This document shows positions 1-5,496 of a DNA stretch of 5,496 nucleotides, piece after piece. The notes beneath the pieces were generated by a model that was not told where the DNA came from, searched no databases, and was given only the letters and a program-made list of their open reading frames with translations. Position 1 is the first letter of the stretch, and each line of letters opens with the position of its first letter. The stretch lies in NCBI GenBank assembly GCA_031268055.1, contig JAIRXY010000042.1, forward strand, positions 1 through 5,496, written 5' to 3'. The stretch comes from Prevotellaceae bacterium. Lineage in GTDB: Bacteria; Bacteroidota; Bacteroidia; Bacteroidales; UBA932. A program made the translations under genes and the position numbers.

Positions 1-59
1 TAGTAGTTGCCCAAGTGCAGATTTCCGGTGGAGCGGATGCCGCTAAGAACTGTTTCCAT
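1..59 (-). CDS. trpS: Tryptophanyl-tRNA synthetase, N-terminal 19 codons (partial at window edge)
   Basis: Reading down from the ATG at 59-57, the first residues are METVLSGIRSTGNLHLGNY, after which the gene runs off the left edge. This matches the start of bacterial class Ic TrpRS, where a short beta strand ending in SGI(Q/R)PTG leads straight into the HIGH-class signature, here GNLHLGN at residues 12-18. That motif binds ATP during activation of tryptophan for tRNA(Trp) charging in the cytosol. Serine at residue 10 replaces the proline common in other phyla. The start is supported by the usual family start position and by a well-placed promoter at 97-128. No Shine-Dalgarno sequence is visible, as is normal in Bacteroidota. 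The identification rests on 19 residues, but the motif is highly specific; TyrRS is less likely because its HIGH region lies further from the start. Confidence 0.88.
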   Translation of the reverse strand, partial: METVLSGIRSTGNLHLGNY

Positions 60-202
60 TTAAATTTTGAGCTGTTGAGTTTAAGTTTTTGCGGAGCAAA
101 CTTACATGAAAATTGCGAATCCTACAAGCGCGCAGCGATTTTTTTTAAATTCCCGTGACCAAAATCCGAGCAAAAGCTGCGCTCAACTTTCTATCTGCTT
201 GG
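60..202. other. Intergenic gap between trkH and trpS
   Basis: This 143-bp stretch has no credible gene. It holds the trpS promoter and leader. Downstream of the trkH stop the only fold I see is a weak 4-bp stem (168-171 with 181-184) without a U-tract, so there is no convincing intrinsic terminator for trkH. An eight-T run at 139-146 lies on the plus strand, but no plus-strand gene precedes it. Confidence 0.6.
97..128 (-). promoter_or_regulatory. Bacteroidota-type promoter for trpS
   Basis: On the minus strand 104-97 reads TAAGTTTG, a perfect match to the Bacteroidota primary sigma factor -7 consensus TAnnTTTG. Exactly 20 bases upstream, 128-125 reads CTTG, three of four matches to the -33 element TTTG. 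Transcription would start near position 90, giving a leader of about 30 nt before the trpS ATG at 59. The position, orientation and spacing all fit. It implies that trpS is transcribed independently of trkH. The assignment is by consensus only. Confidence 0.65.
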
Positions 203-1642
203 CTACCTCCAGTAGCGGTAGTAAAAAAACATGAGCACGCCGTATATCTCCAAACGGCCAACGAGCATGGCAATGGTGCACACAACTTTGGCAAAGGGTG
301 AAAACCCGCTGTAACTCCCCAGCGAATATACCTCGCCATACCCCGGCCCAACGTTGCTTAGGGAGGCTATGGCGGCAGAAATGCCCGTTGTCAAATCCAA
401 GCCTGTGAGCAGCAGCAGCAGCGCAACAATCAGCGCAATCAGCATGTAGAGCGATATGAACAGGGAGGCCGACGATACCACATTTTCGTCCATCGAAATA
501 CCTCTGAGGCGCACGGAGACAATAGCGTTAGGGTGCAGCAATTTGCGGATGTGCGCCACAAACGCCTTGTAAAATATGAGCACCCTGTCGGCCTTGATGC
601 CGCCCGATGTAGAGCCTGCGCAGCCGCACTGTAGCATGAAGAAAAAGGAGAGCATAACGGCAAAAGGCGGCCACGCGGCGTTGCTGCCAACGGCAAATCC
701 GGTGGTGCTGGCTATGGAGGTCATCTGAAACGCCGCCTCGCGAAAAGCCCGAAGCCACGAGGTGTGCTGTCCGGAGCTTATCAGGCTTACGGTGACAAGC
801 AATATCCCTATCGCCAGCGACCCGATAAAGTAGCGCACTACCGGAGAGGTTAGCAGCGGGGTAAACTTCTTTACGATGGCCACGTACAGCAGCCCAAAGT
901 TGATGCTCGAAATAACCATAAACAGCATGAGGATACCCTCAATCAGCGGGCTGTTGTAGTACATAATGCTGGCGTTTCTGGTGCTGAATCCTCCGGTGGC
1001 AACGGTAGAAAAAGCATGGTTTACGGCGTCAAATAAGCTCATTCCTGCTATCCACAGCAGCGCGGCAAGCGTTACCGTCAGCCCTACATACACGCTGAGT
1101 ATAATGCGCACAATCTTTTGCGTGCTGTAGTTGGCCTCCTCATGCTTTACCGAAACTTGCGTGCGCGAAAGGCGCATCTTGGCGCTGCCTACGGAGGGTA
1201 GCACAAGCAGCGTGAACGCTACAACGCCAACGCCGCCAATCCAGTGCGTGGCCGAACGCCAGAAGAGCAGGCCGTGGGGCAGCGCCTCTATGTTTGTGAG
1301 TATGCTGGCGCCCGTGGTGGTGTAGCCCGATACGCTCTCAAACCATGCGTTGGAAACCGAAAAGCCGCATCCGTACAGGATGTAGGGTAGCATACCAAAC
1401 AAGCAGCTGGCGCACCACCCAAGCACAACTATCAGGTAGCCCTCGCGCGTGCTGATTTCAATCTCGGCGGGAACAAATATGAAAGGAAAAATTCCGACCA
1501 TGAACGTAGTAACGGCCGACAGCAAAAGCGGTATGAAGGCGGCATCGCGGTAAATGAAGGAGACCGCAGCCGACAGGCACATGAAAATGGCGTTGAGCAG
1601 AAGCGCAAGGCCAACGTATCGGGCAACAACAGGTGGTCTCAT
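203..1642 (-). CDS. trkH: TrkH-family potassium uptake channel subunit
   Basis: This 479-residue integral membrane protein moves K+ across the inner membrane. Length and architecture fit TrkH rather than the shorter KtrB: an extra pair of hydrophobic helices (about residues 8-30 and 35-58) precedes four M1-P-M2 repeats. The four selectivity-filter segments are visible at 108-113 (TTTGAS), 215-220 (ATGGFS), 312-317 (STTGFA) and 430-434 (NVGPG), and each keeps its filter glycine. The gating loop after the third repeat is also present, CGCAGSTSGGIK at 339-350 followed by R353, as is the C-terminal GRLEIYG at 462-468. The gene therefore looks complete and functional. Its ATG lies 2 bp past the stop of the HAMP gene, with GGAGG on the minus strand at 1657-1653, so translation is probably coupled. 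TrkH normally works with a cytosolic RCK-domain partner, TrkA, which is not in this window. The substrate is inferred from the family; Na+ can also pass in some relatives. Confidence 0.95.
   Translation of the reverse strand: MRPPVVARYVGLALLLNAIFMCLSAAVSFIYRDAAFIPLLLSAVTTFMVGIFPFIFVPAEIEISTREGYLIVVLGWCASCLFGMLPYILYGCGFSVSNAWFESVSGYTTTGASILTNIEALPHGLLFWRSATHWIGGVGVVAFTLLVLPSVGSAKMRLSRTQVSVKHEEANYSTQKIVRIILSVYVGLTVTLAALLWIAGMSLFDAVNHAFSTVATGGFSTRNASIMYYNSPLIEGILMLFMVISSINFGLLYVAIVKKFTPLLTSPVVRYFIGSLAIGILLVTVSLISSGQHTSWLRAFREAAFQMTSIASTTGFAVGSNAAWPPFAVMLSFFFMLQCGCAGSTSGGIKADRVLIFYKAFVAHIRKLLHPNAIVSVRLRGISMDENVVSSASLFISLYMLIALIVALLLLLTGLDLTTGISAAIASLSNVGPGYGEVYSLGSYSGFSPFAKVVCTIAMLVGRLEIYGVLMFFYYRYWR
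408..422. repeat. Short AGC trinucleotide tract inside trkH
   Basis: Five perfect AGC units. On the minus strand they are read as a run of CTG leucine codons in a hydrophobic helix near residues 408-412 of TrkH. Probably simple codon repetition in a leucine-rich membrane segment. Confidence 0.8.
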
Positions 1643-1644
1643 TG

Positions 1645-2427
1645 CTATGCACCCTCCGCCTTGCCCGTCTTTTTGACCTGCGCCGCCAGCGCGGTGATAG
1701 CCTCGCTGAGCGCGCCTACCTCATCGCTCGACTCCACGCTGACCCTGAAAGGCGATTTGTACTCCACCGTATTCTCTACGGCGCGCGTTATTTTTATCAG
1801 CGGGTTGGCAAAGTAGCGCATGATGAAGTAGTTGAACATCACAATGAGCGCCACCCCTGCAAATACAGCAATAATGCAGGGCATGACCGCACGGTAGCGG
1901 TGTTGCTCTATAGCCGCCACATCCTTGTGCAGCTCCTGCCGGTTGAGCGCAGCTACGCTGTTCAGCTCTTGTATCAGCAGGTGCGACGTTGGCATGAAGC
2001 TGGTGAGGTAGGCGCTCCTGCGCTCCACCTCATCCTCCATTGAGAGTATGCTGCGTATTTCGGCGTGCAGCGCCTTGAATAAGCCTTTGATGGGCGCTGC
2101 CACCTCTGCTCCTTCCGGCACGTATGGTTGCAGCTCGTCGGGGCGCTCCAGCAGCTTTGCCGCCAGCGAGTCGGACGACATTAGCATTGTTACCGACGCA
2201 TTGCCGCTGTCAAAAATAAACTCCTGCATGGCGTAGCCAACATGCAGCACCATGTTCAGCTGCTCCTGCGAAGCGGTAAGGTTGCTCACATCTCTGGTAA
2301 TCATCCCCGACACGGAGGTGCGCGTACGCACAAGCTCGTATATGGAGATAACGCCTGATGCCGTAAGCAGCAGCATAAGCGCCATAAAGCCAAGGGTTAT
2401 TTTTCCCTTAATACCTAACTTTTTCAT
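1645..2427 (-). CDS. Two-TM receptor-like protein ending in a HAMP domain, without output domain
   Basis: The 260-residue product has the layout of the front half of a chemoreceptor or sensor kinase. A short basic N-terminus leads to TM1 (about 10-32), then a mostly helical extracytoplasmic domain (33-179) that resembles a four-helix-bundle sensor, then TM2 (180-203). A HAMP linker follows at about 204-252, with its conserved proline in ANPL (207-210) and the DEVG element at 235-238. Only eight residues remain after HAMP, so there is no kinase, methyl-accepting, cyclase or DNA-binding part. The natural TAG stop lies just before trkH and there is no sign of a frameshift: no output domain is encoded downstream. 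The ATG is fixed by an in-frame TAG at 2451-2449 and the absence of another usual start between; AGGAG at 2450-2446 is 18 nt away and probably not the ribosome site. Location 2 bp before trkH suggests a role linked to potassium uptake, which is inference. The ligand is unknown. Confidence 0.82.
   Translation of the reverse strand: MKKLGIKGKITLGFMALMLLLTASGVISIYELVRTRTSVSGMITRDVSNLTASQEQLNMVLHVGYAMQEFIFDSGNASVTMLMSSDSLAAKLLERPDELQPYVPEGAEVAAPIKGLFKALHAEIRSILSMEDEVERRSAYLTSFMPTSHLLIQELNSVAALNRQELHKDVAAIEQHRYRAVMPCIIAVFAGVALIVMFNYFIMRYFANPLIKITRAVENTVEYKSPFRVSVESSDEVGALSEAITALAAQVKKTGKAEGA
1653..1657 (-). promoter_or_regulatory. Shine-Dalgarno sequence of trkH
   Basis: GGAGG on the minus strand lies inside the last codons of the HAMP gene, 10 nt before the trkH ATG. 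It is slightly further away than ideal but is the best-placed such motif in the window, and it supports the trkH start and coupling to the upstream gene. Confidence 0.4.
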
Positions 2428-2484
2428 TGTTACAACCGTCAGTAGCTCCTATCTGCTCCAAATCCCCTCCTGCAACGTTGTTGC

Positions 2485-5061
2485 TTACGACAAGGTAACC
2501 GCTACGTTATCTTTGTCCTCGTTCATGGCTATGGCTATTTTTCGCTTATCTTCGCTGCTGCTGCTACTATTGCCGCCGTTGCTGATAATAGCTTCCGAGA
2601 TGCTATCTTCGAGGTAGCGCTGAATGGCGCGCTTGAGCGGACGTGCGCCAAATTCTATATCGTAGCCTTTTTCGGCAATAAAATCTTTGGCTTCCTGCGC
2701 AATGTCGATGGTGCAATTCATTTTTCCGAGCCTGTCGACCAAATCTTGCAGCTCAATATCAATAATTTTGCAAATATTCTCCTTGCTTAGCGTGTTGAAG
2801 GTGATCACCTCGTCCACGCGGTTGATGAACTCCGGCGTGAAGGTACGCTTGAGAGCCTTTTGGATGATGCTCTTGGCCTTTTCGTTAATATCGGTCACGT
2901 TCTGCTCCGTTGCAAAGCCAATGCCCTTGCCAAAATCTTTCACCTCGCGCGACCCGATGTTGGAGGTGATGATGATGATGGTGTTCTTGAAGTCAACCTT
3001 ACGTCCGAGGCTATCGGTGAGGTGTCCCTCGTCGAGCACCTGTAGCAGCAGGTTGAAGACGTCGGGGTGCGCTTTTTCTATTTCGTCCAGCAGCACTACC
3101 GAGTAGGGTTTTCTGCGCACCTTTTCGGTCAGCAATCCGCCCTCCTCGTAGCCCACGTATCCGGGAGGCGCTCCTACCAGCCTGCTCACCGAGAACTTCT
3201 CCATGTACTCGCTCATGTCGATGCGGATAAGGTTGTCGGTTGTGTCAAAGAGGTATTTTGCCAGCACCTTTGCCAGCAAGGTTTTTCCCACGCCTGTGGG
3301 ACCCAAGAAGATGAAAGAGCCTATTGGCTTGTTGGGGTCTTTGAGGCCTATTCTGTTTCGCTGGATGGCTTTCACTACTTTTTCCACCGCTTCGTCTTGC
3401 CCAATCACGCTTCCTTTTATGGCCTCCCCCATTTTGAGGAGCTTTACGCCCTCGGCTTGCGCCACGCGCTGCACCGGCACGTTGGTCATCATGGCCACCA
3501 CCTCGGCCACCTTATCTTCGTCCACCACCTCGCGATTTTCCGTAAGGTTGCTCTGCCATCTGCTCTGCGCGGCCTCCAGCTGCTCCTGTAGCTGGCGCTC
3601 CTCGTCGCGGTGGGCAGCCGCAAGCTCAAAGTCTTGGCTATCGACGGCAATTTTTTTGTCCTTGCCAACAACCTCCAGCCTTTTCTCCAGCTCCGTAATT
3701 TCATTCGGCACAGAGATGTTGGAGAGGTGTACGCGCGCGCCAGATTCGTCCAAAGCGTCCACGGCTTTGTCCGGCAGGTAGCGCTCCGAAACGTAGCGCT
3801 GGGTGAGCAAAACGCAGGCGTGAATAGCTTCGGGCGTGTAGGTCACGTTGTGGTGGTCTTCGTAGCGCTCCTTTATGTTGTTCAGTATTTCAATAGTTTC
3901 GTCTACGGTGGTAGGCTCCACCATGATGCGCTGAAAGCGACGCTCCAGCGCGCCATCTCTTTCGATGTACTCGCGATATTCGTTGAGGGTAGTTGCTCCC
4001 ACGCACTGTATCTCGCCGCGCGCCAGCGCAGGCTTCAGCATGTTGGCAGCGTCGAGCGCGCCGGAAGCGCCTCCGGCGCCAATGAGCGTATGAATTTCGT
4101 CGATGAACAGGATGATGTGCGAATTTTTTTGCAGCTCGTTCAGAATCGCCTTCATCCGCTCCTCAAACTGTCCGCGGTATTTAGTTCCGGCCACCACAGC
4201 GCCCACGTCCAGCGTCATTACGCGCTTTCCGAAGAGCACGCGCGAAACCTGCTTGCGGGCTATGCGCAGCGCCAGACCTTCTACTATGGCGCTTTTTCCC
4301 ACGCCGGGTTCGCCGATAAGTATAGGGTTGTTTTTTTTGCGGCGGCTAAGAATTTGTGCCAATCTGTCAATTTCTTTTTCGCGCCCCACCACGGGGTCGA
4401 GCAGATTCTTCTCGGCAGCCTTGGTCAAATCCGTGCCGTAGCTGTCGAGCGCGGGAGTATCCGACGTTACTTTGCCGCCCATCCGCTGCTGATGCTGCGG
4501 CGAGGCGCGGTGAGCTGGCGCAAAGGGCGTATTGGCGTACCTCAAATCGTCGCCGTCATCGTCAGCGTCGTCATCATCATCATCATCATCGCTGTCCTCT
4601 ATGCTTCTGTCGTAAAATTTATCATCATCCTTGCCCGTAAGAGCGCTAACCACCTTGCGGTAATCAACGTTTTGTTTTTGCAGGAGTTGGGTTACAATGC
4701 TTGATTCGTCTTTGAGAATAGCCAGCAGCAGGTGAATCGGGTCAACATCTTTGGTTTTCAGCGAAATTGCCTCAAGGTGCTGCATTTTCAGCACGCGCTC
4801 CACCGACTTGAAAAACACCAGCTTGTCGATATCCTTTATGCTCAGGTCGTCGTGGCCTCGCGTTTTTTCCTCAATGGTATTCTTCAAGCGCTTAAGGTCT
4901 ACTCCAAGCGAAGATAGCACGTCTAAGGCCGAGTTGTTGCCGTCGCGCAGAATACCAAGCATGAGGTGCTCTGTGCCAATAATATGGTTTCCCAGCCGCA
5001 AAGCCTCCTCCTTACTAAAGTTGATTACATCGTTCAACTTTTTTGTAGAATTTGTATTCAT
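2485..5061 (-). CDS. clpC: ClpC-type AAA+ unfoldase of the Clp protease
   Basis: This 858-residue cytosolic hexameric ATPase unfolds proteins and feeds them to ClpP. The N-domain (about 1-143) has two Clp repeats, followed by a long acidic linker (about 147-207). The first AAA module carries Walker A GEPGVGKS (250-257), Walker B ILFIDE (317-322) and arginines R374/R375. A short UVR-like middle domain (about 453-500) separates it from the second module, and this length points to ClpC rather than ClpB with its long coiled coil. Module two has Walker A GPTGVGKT (587-594), Walker B VVLLDE (655-660), sensor N701, FINR (745-748) and sensor-2 GARPLKR (805-811). IGF at 714-716 is the ClpP-docking tripeptide, so this is a protease partner. 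All ATPase residues are intact. Oddities are the Asp run at 158-172, a five-Ser run at 832-836, and a second N-repeat lacking the usual Glu. The start gives a normal N-terminus; no Shine-Dalgarno sequence or clear promoter was found. Confidence 0.96.
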   Translation of the reverse strand: MNTNSTKKLNDVINFSKEEALRLGNHIIGTEHLMLGILRDGNNSALDVLSSLGVDLKRLKNTIEEKTRGHDDLSIKDIDKLVFFKSVERVLKMQHLEAISLKTKDVDPIHLLLAILKDESSIVTQLLQKQNVDYRKVVSALTGKDDDKFYDRSIEDSDDDDDDDDADDDGDDLRYANTPFAPAHRASPQHQQRMGGKVTSDTPALDSYGTDLTKAAEKNLLDPVVGREKEIDRLAQILSRRKKNNPILIGEPGVGKSAIVEGLALRIARKQVSRVLFGKRVMTLDVGAVVAGTKYRGQFEERMKAILNELQKNSHIILFIDEIHTLIGAGGASGALDAANMLKPALARGEIQCVGATTLNEYREYIERDGALERRFQRIMVEPTTVDETIEILNNIKERYEDHHNVTYTPEAIHACVLLTQRYVSERYLPDKAVDALDESGARVHLSNISVPNEITELEKRLEVVGKDKKIAVDSQDFELAAAHRDEERQLQEQLEAAQSRWQSNLTENREVVDEDKVAEVVAMMTNVPVQRVAQAEGVKLLKMGEAIKGSVIGQDEAVEKVVKAIQRNRIGLKDPNKPIGSFIFLGPTGVGKTLLAKVLAKYLFDTTDNLIRIDMSEYMEKFSVSRLVGAPPGYVGYEEGGLLTEKVRRKPYSVVLLDEIEKAHPDVFNLLLQVLDEGHLTDSLGRKVDFKNTIIIITSNIGSREVKDFGKGIGFATEQNVTDINEKAKSIIQKALKRTFTPEFINRVDEVITFNTLSKENICKIIDIELQDLVDRLGKMNCTIDIAQEAKDFIAEKGYDIEFGARPLKRAIQRYLEDSISEAIISNGGNSSSSSEDKRKIAIAMNEDKDNVAVTLS
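4571..4590. repeat. Perfect TCA/TGA trinucleotide tract inside clpC
   Basis: Twenty bases of uninterrupted TCA repeat (6 full units plus two bases) sit in a wider degenerate Asp-codon stretch from about 4545 to 4593. Read on the minus strand it is a run of GAT codons for part of the poly-Asp linker of ClpC. Gain or loss of units would keep the reading frame and change only the number of aspartates. Confidence 0.9.
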
Positions 5062-5113
5062 CTATGAATTATGTAGTTAAAATAGCCAGCAGTAAAAAAT
5101 TAGGTTTTGAGCA

Positions 5114-5140
5114 GGAGCAGCACCGGCTTCGTGCTGCTTC
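5114..5140 (-). terminator. Strong hairpin upstream of clpC; possible terminator or leader structure
   Basis: The arms 5116-5123 and 5131-5138 (AGCAGCAC and GTGCTGCT) pair perfectly over 8 bp around a 7-base loop; on the plus strand two more pairs, one G-U, extend it to 5114-5140. On the minus strand it is followed, 14 bases later, by a run of six T at 5099-5094. That distance is too long for a classical intrinsic terminator, so it could instead be a structure in the clpC 5' leader or a weak terminator for the upstream gene. The fold is seen directly; the role is open. Confidence 0.4.
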
Positions 5141-5181
5141 GGGTTAGTACTTCAAAATTCGTGCCTGTGCCAACTTGTCAG

Positions 5182-5267
5182 GTTGATTGCAAAAAGATAG
5201 GTAAAGGTATTCAACTTTTAGGTATGAAATTGCTATTGTCCAATAAAAGTTATGGATTTCAATCAAC
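5182..5267. repeat. Two nested inverted repeats
   Basis: The outer arms are GTTGATTG at 5182-5189 and CAATCAAC at 5260-5267. The inner arms are AACTTTTA at 5213-5220 and TAAAAGTT at 5244-5251. Both pairs are perfect over 8 bp. A small TATTG-TC-CAATA palindrome at 5234-5245 lies at the inner right arm. The inner stem is AT-rich and weak as RNA. It could be an operator-like site, a cruciform or a relic of a small mobile sequence, or chance. Confidence 0.45.
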
Positions 5268-5281
5268 AACGACATTTAGTA

Positions 5282-5496
5282 TTAGGACCTCCTTTTCAAG
5301 GCGGCTAACTCGGCAGCAAGGGCTTCTTTTTCAGCGCGTTCTTTGGCAATAACCGCATCTTTTTCGGCAAGGGTTTTGGCAAGAGCAGCCTCTATTTTTT
5401 TCCGTTTCTGCTGCTCTTCAAACTCAACCTCTAATTTAGCCGTAACAATCATGCTCATATTATCGCGCCGTATTTCCAAAAGACGGTCGTAATCAG
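5282..5496 (-). CDS. C-terminal end of a probable Rpn / PD-(D/E)XK nuclease-transposase family protein (partial)
   Basis: The frame is open from the right edge down to TAA at 5284-5282, giving 70 complete codons; a real start is not in the window, and internal TTG or ATG codons at 5479 and 5458 are probably not starts. The first residues, DYDRLLEIRRD, followed by a TA pair and E, follow the spacing Y-x3-L-x3-RD-x6-TA-x2-E that I recognise from the C-terminal end of Bacteroidota Rpn / PD-(D/E)XK nuclease family 'transposases', just after the nuclease domain. The remaining 45 or so residues are a charged, alanine-rich coiled coil in imperfect heptads (LAEKDAV, IAKERAE, KEALAAE, LAALKRR), replacing the EG-rich tail often seen there. 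In other members such tails of repeated AEKD units are known. The catalytic domain lies outside the window, so activity cannot be judged. A generic coiled-coil protein is the alternative. Confidence 0.55.
   Translation of the reverse strand, partial: DYDRLLEIRRDNMSMIVTAKLEVEFEEQQKRKKIEAALAKTLAEKDAVIAKERAEKEALAAELAALKRRS

Larger units (their letters stand above)
5062..5281. other. Gene-free region upstream of clpC
   Basis: This 220-bp gap carries no credible gene. It contains a GC-rich hairpin next to clpC and nested AT-rich inverted repeats further upstream. I searched the minus strand for the Bacteroidota promoter. Near matches to the -7 element occur at 5192-5199 (TATCTTTT), 5202-5209 (TACCTTTA) and 5245-5252 region (TAACTTTT), each one base off, but none has a TTTG element at the right spacing. 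The clpC promoter therefore cannot be assigned. No CIRCE or CtsR operator was seen. Confidence 0.6.

Noticed and set aside
83..103. Bulged hairpin in the trpS leader
   Set aside because: It overlaps the -7 element of the promoter, so most of it would not be transcribed; the pairing is probably chance.
131..146. Plus-strand intrinsic terminator with an eight-T run
   Set aside because: The preceding GC stretch makes only a 3-bp stem and there is no plus-strand gene to terminate.
2472..2484. Small hairpin right after the clpC stop (GCAAC / GTTGC)
   Set aside because: Only 5 bp with a 3-base loop and no T-tract; too weak to be a terminator.
3067..3591. A 174-codon plus-strand open frame antisense to clpC
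   Set aside because: His- and Val-rich translation typical of an antisense shadow, with no recognisable motif and no promoter.
3610..4704. A 364-codon open frame on the plus strand antisense to clpC
   Set aside because: It overlaps well-conserved ClpC domains, starts with GTG, shows no domain I recognise, and its poly-Ile run is simply the antisense of the Asp codon repeat. It is a shadow of a GC-balanced coding strand.
5114..5140. CIRCE (HrcA operator) in front of clpC
   Set aside because: The arms AGCAGCAC / GTGCTGCT share only the GCAC/GTGC core with CIRCE, and the 7-base loop differs from its 9-base spacer.
5107..5352. An 81-codon plus-strand open frame across the clpC upstream gap
   Set aside because: It starts with TTG at the hairpin, runs into the antisense of the Rpn-like gene, and has no recognisable domain or ribosome site.

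Overview
The window looks like a piece of a Bacteroidota chromosome, probably order Bacteroidales. The reasons are the ClpC subtype (clpC-like but with a long acidic linker), a perfect Bacteroidota-type promoter (-7 TAnnTTTG) in front of trpS, mostly absent Shine-Dalgarno sequences, and a gene resembling the Rpn / PD-(D/E)XK 'transposase' family common in that phylum. All five recognisable genes lie on the minus strand, so transcription runs from high to low coordinates.

Layout in order of transcription: (1) 5282-5496, the C-terminal end of a probable Rpn-family protein, cut by the window edge and ending in a charged coiled coil. (2) 5062-5281, a 220-bp gene-free gap with a strong GC-rich hairpin and two nested AT-rich inverted repeats. 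(3) 2485-5061, a complete clpC AAA+ unfoldase. (4) 1645-2427, a two-TM receptor-like protein that ends after its HAMP domain. (5) 203-1642, trkH, a complete potassium channel/transporter subunit starting 2 bp after the stop of the HAMP gene. (6) 60-202, a gap carrying a clear promoter. (7) 1-59, the first 19 codons of trpS (tryptophanyl-tRNA synthetase), cut by the left edge.

clpC, the HAMP gene and trkH are closely spaced (57 bp and 2 bp) with no terminator or convincing internal promoter seen, so they may form one operon; trpS has its own promoter. The genes are mostly housekeeping. The least ordinary point is the orphan HAMP receptor tightly coupled to trkH, in the place where a cytosolic TrkA gating subunit would often be found. 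This suggests, without proving, a membrane sensor acting on potassium uptake. I do not see a wholly new system in the window.
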